Assembly (NCBI GenBank): GCA_039545355.1
Contig: BCJJ01000015.1
Coordinates: 310,001-374,000, forward strand
Source: Trichosporon coremiiforme
Taxonomy: Eukaryota > Basidiomycota > Tremellomycetes > Trichosporonales > Trichosporonaceae
Direction of reading: 5' to 3'
DNA length: 64,000 nucleotides
Under the pieces are notes generated by a model. The model was given only the letters and a program-made list of their open reading frames with translations, did no database searches and was not told the DNA's origin. This document shows positions 21,841 through 32,241 of the stretch, piece by piece (positions within the stretch are counted from its first letter, which is position 1; every line of letters begins with the position of its first letter). Position numbers and translations under genes: made by a program.

Positions 21841-24800
21841 TGGGCGCTGGTGTGCCTCGCGCGTTTGAGTTGCCTTCTAACCTGTTTTTGCAAGTTTGCA
21901 CTTTGGGACGAGTTGGCAGCAGTCTGCCCGGCTCGGCCTCGCCTACCCCGAGTCGCGACAGCCAGCTCCCTGCAGGTCTGCGAGCGCGATCGCCCCAGAT
22001 CCCCCCACAAGACCATGAGCGCGCGCAAGCGCGATCTCTTCGAGTGAAAGAAACCTTGATCGCGAAACTAAGCCAAAGCAGTAAGCATGCATTGCTTCAG
22101 CGCTTGGTATGAATTGGCCATGGATGTTGGGTTCGATACATGTGCTGGGCCTGCGCTCGCGTGTGCATGCGCTGCGTGCCGTCCGTGCAAGTGTGCCCCG
22201 GGGTGACAATGACAGCCCCCTTTCGACCGAGCGAGGTGGAGCTGGGACCGAGCTAGCAACCTACGATTTTGAGCTTGATTCTGAGCTGATCTTTGATACG
22301 CCTGCCTCGCTCCCTGCTGCCAGTCAGCTCCCGAGCCCAGTACGAGGATATTAAAGTATGGTTCGTTGCTCTTGATGCTCGTAGAATTGAACGCGTGATC
22401 TGCTTCTGGTAAAAACGTACGAATGTTTGTTGTTGATCGCAATTGCGCATCGACGCTTCCTGAAGGAACCTGGTGGCCTGAAATTGACTGAATTGCCCAG
22501 CTGCAGAGACTGCATCTGCTTGGCGGCCTACGGCTACGGCACGGCATTGAGGGACGAAGAGCGTCAGCGGCGCTGTCTTTCAGCAGATCGCCAGCCTGGC
22601 ATCAAGTAACGATGACCAATCTCACTCAGTCGAACGGCGTGCACGGCAGGTAGTAGCTATAAAAGCTGTCCGCGCGGCTGCATGGCAACTAGACAGGCAA
22701 CTACAGCTGACAGCGTGGCCCAGCTGACCGCGGTCACCGTTAGACTAAAAGAGGCCTGGCGGGCATCAGCGCATCGGCTTTCTCATGCCAGGCACACAGG
22801 CACGGATGCCGGCAATGTCAGCGACCATCACTTGTCCCCGTTAGAAATCACAGAATCCAGGCCCCACTGTTGTGGACCTCGGACGTGAATTGTTAGGTTC
22901 AGGCTCAGCCTTCAGCTCCAAGTCACAGGGTTACAGGCTCCAGACGGGCTCCCCTTCTCATCTCGTACACCGCGCTTGATCTTTTTTGGTGCTTGGATGC
23001 ACGCGTGCGCTGTTCGGCAGCTCGCTTACCTGTCCCAACCCCTCGATCCCTCGACCCGGCGACCCAGGTTGCCCTATTTTCCGCGCTGGTGGGATTCCCG
23101 CCGCTGCTCAAAGGTATGCTCGTGCGCCTCTGGTTCGCTGTAGCCTCTGCAAGCTCGTCGCTTTCTGGCCCATTCATTCTGTCCGTGCTCAGTCATGCAT
23201 TGCATGCTTAGTGCGAACTTAGGAACAATGTGGTTGATCACCACCCATGCGGCTCAGGACGTGCGCATCCTCCGCCGGAGTCGAGATGGAGCCTGCTGAG
23301 GCAGCCGCATCAGACTCTCCCCGACATGAGCGCATGCCGTTATCGCATCTCGACGAGTCCTGCGACAGACCTGCGGACGAATGGCAACTAACCGCCTGAA
23401 GCGTTATGTAAAGGCAAGCGCTGAAACCTTGTTCTTGCGACGCTCCTTCACAGTCTGGACTTACAGCTGACTCGTGGCTGCACCGAAGGACAGTCATTCG
23501 TGGTGATGGCTGTCAGTTATGTGCATTATCGTGGCATGAGGCATGATTCGCGGCCGCATGACCAAGTCATTTCTGCTGGCGACCCGATGTGCTCATCTGT
23601 AAACCCAGAAGACGGCGTACATGGCACTGGCGCACGCCGCGACGTGCGTTGTGAGACAAGATGACACACGAGACACGCACGCAACCCACTCCACTGGTTG
23701 GAGAGGTTAAGCTTGGCCGTTTCACGTAGCTGACCCGGCGCACAACGCACATCAGCACCCCCTCGAAAGCTTCGCCTTTCACAGTGGCCGGTGACCGGGG
23801 CTCGGCCTACTGCGCTGGGCCTGATTCAGATCTTGCGAGCAGATCGACCCGTCGTCCCTCAGAAGTCAGCAGCACGAGAGCGAGAGGAAGATGCCCGCTG
23901 CGATCGGAAACTGGCTCTCGGAGTATCTCTCTGTGACCGCTGTGCCCGCGCTGACCTTGTGCGCCGCTCTATGGGTGACGGCATGCAACAGCAAGTTTCG
24001 AGATCGATACGCGCTTGTGCCTGCAGGTTCAGCGCACGTTGCAGACTCTTCGGCGCAAGCGGCGCCCTCATTCCGGCCTGGAGGTGGCTCTCCTATGGAC
24101 CAGGGCAGTAAAGTTACGCGCACATTGCAGCTCATGTCGGTGAGGAGCGCAAGGTTCAAACGCCTCTCAACCGCCGTCCGACGGGTGCGGACGGATGCTG
24201 TTCCTCGCCGGTCGCAGTTCCTCGATGAACTCGTCGTGGGCTCGCCTCGGTCGAGTATGCATGTGCTGCGCTCGTGTCTCGAGTGGGTTGGACAGCATTC
24301 ACCAGGACCTGCCCAGTCGCTGGGCAGGGCCGATCTCATGTCCAGGTTGCAACACTCACACTGGCACCTTGCGACCGGACTTTGGCCCTTGGCATGGACG
24401 TAAAAAACGTAAGGCGCGTCGTACTTCAGCGAACAGGCTTGCCTGTCCTCCTTTGCAGAGTGCCGACTGCGGCTCCGTCGTCCGTCGCTCGTCACTGCGT
24501 CACACTGGTGCCGAACACGAGTGCAGGGCAGACTGCTCGATTCGCGTGCAGCCACAGGTCCGTATGTGCACATGACCCAGCGACGGCGATGCAGGCCCCG
24601 TCGTACGGCAGTCCGCGGCAGTGAGGTCACCATTACGGGGAACAGCAGCGGCGCGGGGAGAAGGTTCACCGTCCGCCAGGGCCTGCCCGCAGGGTCCGTA
24701 CGCGTTCCAGAGCCCACCGACCTATATTGCGTCAATATCTGCATGGCCGCACGGCTGTCAGTGCCCTAGGGTGAGCGCGTAGCTGTACATGACCTCTGCC

Positions 24801-25206
24801 AGGTCGGCCATGAAGGGTCAGGACCGGTCCAGGATCGCAAGAGAGCGTAAGAGGGCCGTCAGTAGTGCACCGCTGCAAGGAACACAGGGTGCGCGCGATG
24901 AAAATGAACGATTCCAACTTTGGGATACCGACCGTTGACGCGTGACCTGCTTCCGCAGTGGCGAATTGGGTGTGGCAGTGAAGTGCTGTGCCGAGGTGGT
25001 CCTGCTGTTAGCTCTTGTCGGGGCGTTGTCGACGTCAGTCACAAATCTCAGAGATGGAATGAAGGTGGTGTGGTGGTGATATGAGGGAAGGTGGTACTGT
25101 GTGTTGTTACAGTCGTGTGTGGGTGCGAGGAAGGTGCTGAGGAGTGGAGGCCAAGGAGGGGGCGCACACGCGGCATGTTATCATCGTCCAGTCACTCACT
25201 CCCACC

Positions 25207-25496
25207 ATGGGAAAGCCCAAGCGCAAGCGTGAACCCGGCTCAGACGACGAGCACAAGCCCGATGTCGGCGACGTTGCACCAGTCAAGGCGAGGCGGTGGA
25301 CTGGCGCTGAGTACCAGTTGCTTCTGAGGCTGGTGCTCGAGAAGGGCACGTCCGAGGCGTTCAAGTCCGTCCCTGGCAGAACGTACAACCAGAGCCGGCT
25401 GACCTGGCGGTGAGCTGTGTTGGTCAGCCAACAGCTAACGGCAGTCAGAAGATTCTCCCCACAATCATGAAGTCACTCGAGGATGGTGGGAAGTAG
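25207..25496 (+). CDS. Small single-Myb protein, family member A
   Basis: Two exons, 25207-25409 and 25445-25496 (84 aa). The ATG has ideal context (CCACCATGG). The N-terminus is Lys/Arg- then Asp/Glu-rich (KPKRKREPGSDDE) and looks like a nuclear localisation signal. One Myb/SANT repeat follows: RRWTGAEYQLLLRLV, VPGRTYNQ, LTW. The phase-2 intron falls in the codon after the third conserved Trp, and exon 2 supplies the end of the Myb repeat (QKILPTIMKSL). This gene defines the family's common plan: charged tail, one Myb repeat, intron, tail with x-x-V/L-x-P. Myb repeats bind DNA or histone tails; with only one repeat, DNA-binding strength is uncertain. The 359 bp to member B hold nothing else. 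Confidence 0.72.
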
Positions 25497-25855
25497 CGGT
25501 GAGTAATGAAAGCCTGCTGGTGAACTGACGATAGCGAACTGTGCCGTTGTAGTGTCTCGATGCACGCTGTCCCATACCGTCACAGTCGGCGTCAAAGCTG
25601 CAGTTGTCACTGTTGTAACCAGCCCAGCTCCTGCTCACCAAGCTCACAATGTCTACGGGCGGATACGGCGAATAACAACAGTGAGCAAGGGTGTGTGACC
25701 CGTGACCGCAGAAGAGCCCAGCTGACACGCAGTCCTTGTTCATCTGCTGACAGCAGTCTGCACATACCAAGCGACGCCTGCGGCCTCACCTTTGTCCTTA
25801 TCTTCCATTCAGCCTCAACAGCTCCCTTGCATCTGAACTCTCCACGGCCCGCAAG

Positions 25856-26224
25856 ATGAAACGCGAGCACTCCGCCTCCGACGACGACTCCAAGCCCTCG
25901 ATCTCAGACGCTGAGTTCAAGCCGTCACGTTCCCCTCCGCTTCCTTCGAGCAAGAAACCCCGCGTCAAGTCTGAGGCAAAGGACAAAACTATGCCCGGTC
26001 ATGCAGGTGGTCGCCCATGGACTGGAGCCGAGTACGCCGCGCTGTTCAAGCTCGTGAACGAGATCGGGAAGCAGGAGGCGTTCGCCAACTTCCCTGGCCG
26101 CATCAGGAATCAGGCGTACCAGGCATGGCGGTGAGCTCTTTGACGTCGTACTTACGAAGCTGACGGCAGTTGCACCATTGCACCAACTTGCATCAAGGCC
26201 CTCGAGTCGAAGAATCCTAAGTAG
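25856..26224 (+). CDS. Small single-Myb protein, family member B
   Basis: Two exons, 25856-26130 and 26170-26224 (109 aa). The N-terminal half is acidic/Ser-rich then basic (MKREHSASDDDSK, SSKKPRVKSEAK), probably disordered with a nuclear localisation signal. The Myb repeat reads GRPWTGAEYAALFKLV, FPGRIRNQAYQAW. The intron is at the same phase and position as in member A (TGG CG/GTGAGC), with a GCTGACGGCAG branch/acceptor. The tail is CTIAPTCIKALESKNPK. It is closest to member C (NQAYQAW shared). It lies 359 bp after A and 304 bp before C, all on the plus strand, so a tandem duplication origin is likely. Function unknown; a nuclear DNA- or chromatin-binding role is inferred from the fold only. 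Confidence 0.75.
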
Positions 26225-26528
26225 CCGGTCGGCCCAGTCGGAGGGTAATAGTGTATCCTGCTCCACGTATGCACCGTGTTCCGTTGGACTACAGGAGGTT
26301 AAAAGATGGCGACTGACATGGGAAGGCAGCGAGCACGAGGACTGGCCATCATCCAGACTGCTGACGCAACTGAGGACCGCTGTGCCGTGTACGGGCGCAG
26401 TCCACACAGTCCCATCACCTGTGCGTGCACTCTCGCCCTCCTTTGGCCACACCGACACACTCTCACTTCGAGTTCACATTCTTCCCCTCACTCTCCATTC
26501 TCCACCTTTCTGCAGGAACCATCAGGTC

Positions 26529-26929
26529 ATGCCACCCAAGAAGCGTTCCTCCACATCTACCGACAACGACGAGCAGCCCGGCCTGTCGGACGTTGGTCAT
26601 CTCCTCTCCGACGACGATGGCGCTCCGTCCCGTTCCAAGGCGAAGAAACCCGCGGCGCCCCCGCCAAGTCGGACACCAAGCCGGACAAGATCAGCCAGAA
26701 GGGCAAAGGACGCCCCTGGACCTCGGCAGAGTATGTGCAGCTGTTTCAGCGCGTCGAGGAGCTGGGCAAGAAGGCGGCGTTCGAGGACTTTCCGGGTCGT
26801 ACCAAGAACCAGGCGTATCAGGCGTGGCGGTGAGTGTTATAGCTGGAAGTTGCTTGAAACACAGCTGACAGGAGCAGCAACATCGTCGCGCCTGCGTGCA
26901 TCAAGTCTCTGGAGACGAAGGGTGCGTAG
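26529..26929 (+). pseudogene. Small single-Myb protein, family member C (apparent frameshift)
   Basis: The start MPPKKRSSTSTDNDEQ at 26529 and the Myb repeat (GRPWTSAEYVQLFQRV, FPGRTKNQAYQAW, up to 26829) lie in different frames. The change occurs at the C5 run 26658-26662; one more base there would join them. Exon 2 (26878-26929) gives NIVAPACIKSLETKGA, matching the family tail. The acceptor is a tandem GAGCAG, so position 26874 is also possible. The open frame containing the Myb part reaches back to an ATG at 26306, but that upstream peptide does not resemble the family. The gene is either recently broken or carries a sequencing indel. It is closest to member B. Confidence 0.62.
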
Positions 26930-27218
26930 CGTGTAGCTAGTGCATGCATGTGCATCTGCGGACCACAAACCTGGAGTGTGAGAGAGGACGGCATCAGGTC
27001 CTTGTTTCTCCTAGGCTTTGACTAGGTGGAGGTGTTGAACTGGAAGCCCAGACGGAGAACAACGGAGACACAAGCGACGACGAGGGGGGCGCAGCACACA
27101 GCGCTGACGTCCTGTCTCTCACGAGGCTGGCATGCCTCGTCCGCAGGCTTACGCCGTCTCCTCTTCTCCTCTCAATCTCCTCATGATCTTCTCCCACTCC
27201 GCCTCCCCTCTTAACTCG

Positions 27219-28270
27219 ATGGACGGGCTCTACCTTGACCTGTCCGCCATGTCGGCCCGCACCTCTCTCAACCGCACCCCATCGCACATGAACGCGACCA
27301 CGACAATTCCCACCGGCTCCCAAGCGGGAACCGGCGCGCGTTCAAACCGCTCTTCGTCCCGCGCCACCGAGACGGCGAGTGTGACGAGTGGCGAAGGCGG
27401 CCTAGCGGGGATGACCCGCTCCTTCTTCGGTCTGAACCGCAAGCCGCGCCGTAACTCTGCCTCCTCTGGTGACTCGGGGACTCCCCCACCTCCTCCAGGC
27501 CACCCCTTCAACGCAGCAAAGACCAGCCCCCGCTCCTCTCAATCGCACCCGCGGACTGGCCTGCCTCCTCAAGGACCCGCGGGCCAGGCGAGCCAGAGCC
27601 AGACTAGCTTTTCCCAGAGCACGCAAACGGCCTCGCAGCAGTCGCAGCAGTCGCAGCAGTCTCAGCAGTCGGTTTCGCAGTCGTCCTACTCCACCTCTTC
27701 CTCTTCCTCGCTGCCTCAGACGCAGTCCGTCCCCTCAACCGCGAGTTATCCTTTTCAGACGAGTGCACACTCGACTCAGCCAGCCAGCGGGGCGCACTCG
27801 ACCCCCGGCCCACACTCGGGCACGCAGCCGCGCGTCTCAGACCCTCGCAGCGAACCCCGTAGCGAGCCCCGCGACACCCGTGGCTCCGACCCGCGTGGAG
27901 AGTACGAGCCGCTCGAGGCGCCTCGCACGCCCACGTCGGCGACGGCGACGACCGTCTCGGTGCAGGGCGGGGGCAGCTTCTGGTGGGCGGCGAGCCAGAC
28001 GCGCCAGTGGCACCTGAACGAGGACATTCTCCTGTTCCGGCACGTGGAGCGCAACGGGGCGCTGAACTGGGAACAGGCCGTGCCGGGGCGTACGGCGGAG
28101 GAGGCGCGTATTGCGTGGTAAGTGATGTTCAGTGGGTGGGCAAGGGAGGAGCAGCTAGCCTGGGCGGTGACACAAAGCTGACACACAGGGTGAGCCGCGT
28201 ATCGCCCAGCATCGAGCAGTACCTTGCTGCGCGGATCCCGTTCGGCGCACCGAGCTCGGCGCAGGAGTAG
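27219..28270 (+). CDS. Ser/Gln-rich protein with C-terminal single Myb repeat, family member D
   Basis: Two exons, 27219-28117 and 28189-28270 (about 326 aa from ATG 27219). In-frame ATGs at 27132 and 27183 would lengthen it; 27219 is preferred because it follows a pyrimidine-rich leader. The first 250 residues are low-complexity: Ser/Thr/Pro, a QQS repeat near 27635-27670, and repeated RSEPR units. The Myb repeat is at the end (RQWHLNEDILLFRHV, LNWEQAVPGRTAEEARIAW) and, unlike its small paralogues, it keeps the central Trp. The 71-nt intron falls in the codon of the third Trp, one codon from the family position, and exon 2 continues VSRVSPSIEQYL. It converges on the ING gene 118 bp away. It may be the less derived member. 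Confidence 0.72.
27635..27670 (+). repeat. CAGCAGTCG tandem repeat coding QQS
   Basis: About four copies of a 9-bp unit in frame within member D, giving consecutive Gln-Gln-Ser triplets. A possible site of length variation in the encoded protein. Confidence 0.75.
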
Positions 28271-28388
28271 AGAGTAGAGAGGCTGTCCAGTAAAAGCTGC
28301 GACGCCAGCATCAAGTCTTTGTTAACACGTACACTCTAAGTATGCATACAATCGTACAAGCCTTCGGCGGAGATGTGGGGGAACAAAG

Positions 28389-29742
28389 TTACTTGCGCTT
28401 AGCCTTTGACGGCTTCTTAGCCTTGGGGTGCCTCTTCCTGCGCTCGATGCACTGCGGGCAGATCCAGTTGCCTTCGGGCGCCTTGTCGAGGTTGAGGCAT
28501 GCGACGTGGTACCACTCGATCTCGCAGTCGTCGTCATCGCACCCGATCATCTCGCCGTAGGACACTTGGCGACAGGTGCAGTACACCTTGGAGTCGAGCT
28601 CGTTCTCGCCCGCCGCCGCGTCGCCCTCCGGCTCCACCTCCACGTATGCTGCAACAGCGGTCGCCGCCGTGTTCTTCTTCCCGTTCTTCCGCGGCGGCTC
28701 CTCCTCCTCTTCCTCGTCCGAGGCGTCGTCGTCGCGTCCACGCTTCCGCGAGCGCTTCTTCGCGGCGCTGCCCTCCCGGCTGCCGAGGTCGACGCCGAGC
28801 GCACCGGACGGAGCGAGGCTGTCCGCGCTTGCGGAGACGGCCATCGCAGTCCCACGTCGTTCGTCGCCAGTGTCGTCCTCCGAGTCCTCGGCCGCCTTCG
28901 CTTTCGCCTTCGCCTTGGCAGCTGCGGCGGCGATTTGGCGCGCAGTGCGCGCGACCGGCTCCGCGGGCTTGCTGTACCCGGACGCGATTGAGTCGCTCGG
29001 CGACACGGCACGGTTGGGCCTGGATGTCAGTTAAGGACGCACTCCGAACAACTCACTTTTTGCGCTTCGACGCGGCCCTCTTCTTGTCCTCCTTGCCGTT
29101 GACGGAGCTGACGTCGTCGTCGTCCTTGGCCGTCTCCTTCGCCTTCTTCTTGCGCTTCGGCGTGCCGCCACCGTCCTTCCCTGTGAAGGGCGATCCAGTC
29201 GTGCGGCCGCCTCGTCGTCCGGCAGGCGGAGCTGGGACAGCGGGGAGAGTGAGAGTCGCGGTGTACGGCGACGGCGGGTCCTTCTCAAGCAGCGTCGAGG
29301 AGGCGAGCAGGTCGGAGATATGCCGCTGGTGGGCCATGATGCCGTCGCAGGCACCGCCAGCAACGCGAATCTTATCGTCCCCGCCTAACTTGTAGCGCGC
29401 CGCCTCCTCAGCAATCTCCTGCAGCAGGCCGAAGCGCTGCTCGGGGCCGATGGTCGGGTCCTGCACCCAGTCGATAAGTTGGTGCAGCTTCCGCTCCAGG
29501 TTGCATAGTGTTGCTGCGGTCAGTTGACAGAGTGATTCGCACAACTCACAGTAGAGGACGGCGCCGAGCTCGTTCAGGTCGCTGTGCACGCGCGTCATCT
29601 CGACGGGAATCTGGTCAATCGTGTCCATGAAGTCCTGCAGGACGAGGATGTCGTTCGTGTCGTCCTTGGACGGCGCGGCGCCCGCACCGGCAGGTGGAGG
29701 CGTCGGCGTCGCCGGACGCACCGGCGCAGCCTTGGGCGGCAT
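28389..29742 (-). CDS. ING-family PHD-finger protein
   Basis: Three exons on the minus strand: 29742-29550, 29513-29057, 29019-28389 (426 aa). The N-terminal ING domain spans roughly residues 25-125 ([29 protein letters not shown], and [13 protein letters not shown]). A basic Lys-rich linker follows. The C-terminal PHD finger ([40 protein letters not shown]) has all zinc ligands and the aromatic/acidic residues used by ING proteins to read H3K4me3. These proteins are subunits of histone acetyltransferase or deacetylase complexes (yeast Yng1, Yng2, Pho23); which complex applies is not visible. The first intron is 36 nt, in frame and stop-free. Start 29742 (MPPKAAPV) is the only ATG at this end; a longer frame begins with GTG. 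Three CACGTG boxes lie 175-255 bp upstream. Confidence 0.92.
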
Positions 29743-32241
29743 CTTCGCAGATGTGTCGGGGGTGCTCGCTTTTTTCGGCGGAATGATGGCTGTCACTCGG
29801 GTGGGATGCTTTTCGAGTAAGCGTGTGGGTGGATGGATGCGGTGAGTTGCGAGGTCGTCGATGAGCTAGACGACACTCACCAAGGTCGTCGATTACGAAC
29901 CCCGACAACCGGGTTTACACGTGTACTTGGACTGAGTTCTGGTCGCGTCAAAACAGGAAGAATTGCCACTGATATCAACACGTGACTTGCCACGTGAGGT
30001 AAGACCTCCACTTTCGACGACCACCAGCGTGAGGAACCGCTAGACTCCTCTCTCGATGGGCCGAGCTCGTTGTTCTCCACGCCTGACAGCGAGGAAGGCA
30101 CCAATCAGGCGATGACACTCAGCAGCTTCGGCAGAAAATACCGCAATCGTCAGACTCGTAGAACCCGCAACGGCCGCGACAGAAGGAAGGTCTCAGTTTC
30201 CGGATCAGTCTATTCATCGTAACCCGAAGCGGCGCCGGTACCGAAGCACACAGCGACCGCAGCGTCCGCGGTGATCCCGAGAGAACGAGTGGTGCGAGCC
30301 GCCAGTGAAGACGAGCATGCGAACATTGTCACGAAGTCAGTGATCAGCGCAGTCCAGACTCGGCAGAGAGCGTCAAAGGAAGTGTGACACGCCGCGGTGT
30401 CAGTGGTTGTCTGGCGCCAGCGGGTGAGCTGGTAAACTTCTTTCTCGCGACGAGACTGATCGAGTGCGGTGTGTGTGTGCGGTGTGCAGATCGATGAGGC
30501 GCGAGGTGGAGATCGAGTGAATCTCCCCCTCACTGCGACTCCAATTGCACGATCGCGAGGAAGGCGCAACGGTCTGCTTCCAAGATACGGCTCTACAGTG
30601 ATGTAGTGACTCAAGCCTTCGTCACGTCACTGGAAGCATGGCTGGCACGACTAGCACGGGTCATGTCGCTATGTCGTTACCGTTCTGGAACATGGGGGTG
30701 CCGAGCGCCCCTTCGGTTCGGGTGCTCTTCGGCGGTGTGGGAGTGCGGCTATCCGAAGATCGTGTCACGGCCATCGTGTGCTGTAGGCTGCATGCCGTGT
30801 GCTGCGGCGGGCACGCGCGCGGACATCCGTCGTCGCAAGCTGTGTTGATGCGATTACGAAGGCAGTCACTCTGACCCGCTGGGCGCTCTCGTACCTCTCG
30901 TCATCGCTTGTACCTGCGGAGCACATGGAGCACGCGGGGCACGTGGAGCATGCGCAGGGCGGAGCACAGGGGGCCACTTTTGAACCTGGCGATCCTAGTC
31001 CAAGCGCTGCGGTCGCGGTCAGCGAGTGAACGCCCAGTGGTCAATCGGTGAATTGTGCGTCACGATCGGTCGACGAGCGACCGATGGTTAGCGCCCTGGC
31101 GCACGCATCCGCAATCCGCCCATGCGCAACGAGGGGCAAGGAACGCTTCAGAGATTGTGGATCCGAAGCGCGACAAGCGACACGACATACCACGGCCCGC
31201 ATGGGCTACTCGGTATCGCTGATGCATGAATGTACCAACGTACCGCTGAACGGAGCATACGGCATTGCACTCCATCATCCATCATGCCGTTGAGACGATG
31301 CGCGGAAGTGAGATTCCAAGAGAGTCGAAATCGAAAGCTGACCCTGGTGGCCCACACGCTACCCCGGCTTGCCCCGGCCATAAGATAAGATAGGCACGCC
31401 CCCTGCCCTCTCGTGGCCCCTTGCGCTCTTGCCTTGGACCCTGGCATCCCCGCACACCCTCAAACCTCACGCGACTGCTCAACCCTGCACTTTTACTTCA
31501 ACCTGTCACGCTTCATCGACGACGCTATTCAGCACCCAGCACGATTGCTTCGACAGACCGCAGAGCTGCCGTAGCTGGGGCGAATTATGCGCATGATGCG
31601 CGGACCTGGCGGACCTGCGGACGCACGCGGCACGCCACTGATGAAGTTGAGACGCCGAGCACGGCGACCGTGCCGTTGACCAAAGGTCTCACCCGATGTC
31701 ATCGGACACTACTCCGCTTCGCCTCTCGCATCTCGCACAATCGCATGCCCGCCCCTCCGCCCTGTCACGCTATCACGCTGCCCGTTCTACTAACCAGCCT
31801 TCTCCCGCGCGTACCACTCGCCCTGCGTTCCGTCGCTTAGATCGTCCTTTTCACCGGTGTCGCAAGTGTCCCAAATGTACGTCGCTCCGCGTCGATCGAT
31901 GAGTCCAGAACCACGCAGCAGGGGAAGGAAAACCCAATGCCACATGTACATCACATTTTTCTACTTCTATAGCTACAGATGATTGTTGGAGGTGGCCCTA
32001 ATGGCTCTCGACTTGAGTTGATGCAGACAAGTGTGGAATAACATATTAATATTGACTTGGTGGTGGTGGTGGTCGATTGGTCGGTAGTGTAGGAATGAGA
32101 GGACCGAGAGCCCTTAGAAGCAGCGAAGCAATTTGCTTTTCGGAATCTCGTACAAAAGCCCAAATAATCGGAAGGAAAATGCAAGTCGTTCAGAATGTGT
32201 CTAGGACTCCAAGGTCGCACCGTTGGATGTCATGTTCAAAC
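29743..32241. other. Intergenic: ING upstream region and gene-poor DNA to the cyclin 3' end
   Basis: The minus strand lacks ATG from 29743 to about 30210, consistent with an ING leader/promoter. From there to 32241 I see no supported gene: ORFs are short, overlap on both strands and carry no domain. A (GGT)5 run lies at 32059-32073, in the likely cyclin 3' UTR. Confidence 0.45.
29918..29996. promoter_or_regulatory. Three CACGTG boxes upstream of the ING gene
   Basis: CACGTG occurs at 29918-29923, 29979-29984 and 29991-29996, the last two 12 bp apart. This palindrome is the core site of Cbf1/Pho4/USF-type bHLH factors in fungi. Three copies in 80 bp is far above chance, but the factor is unknown. 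Confidence 0.55.

Larger units (their letters stand above)
19548..25206. other. Gene-poor region with no supported gene
   Basis: About 5.7 kb without a recognisable domain. ORFs up to 292 codons (23866-24744, minus) occur, but they overlap comparable ORFs on the other strand and have mixed composition (many Cys, Trp, Arg, His). They are expected by chance in GC-rich DNA, and several lack ATG starts. Short repeats present: a 7-bp unit (GAATGCA) three times at 20653-20674, a 9-bp unit (CCTCGCCCG) about three times at 21811-21840, and a hairpin at 21532-21554. The outer end next to the kinase leader probably holds its promoter. Confidence 0.5.

Noticed and set aside
23866..24744. 292-codon minus-strand ORF in the gene-poor region
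   Set aside because: Rich in Arg/Cys/Trp with no domain, and it overlaps plus-strand ORFs of up to 170 codons.
26306..26833. Longer protein for Myb member C starting at ATG 26306
   Set aside because: It avoids the frameshift, but the added 115 residues look like translated non-coding leader, while MPPKKRSS in the other frame matches the family.
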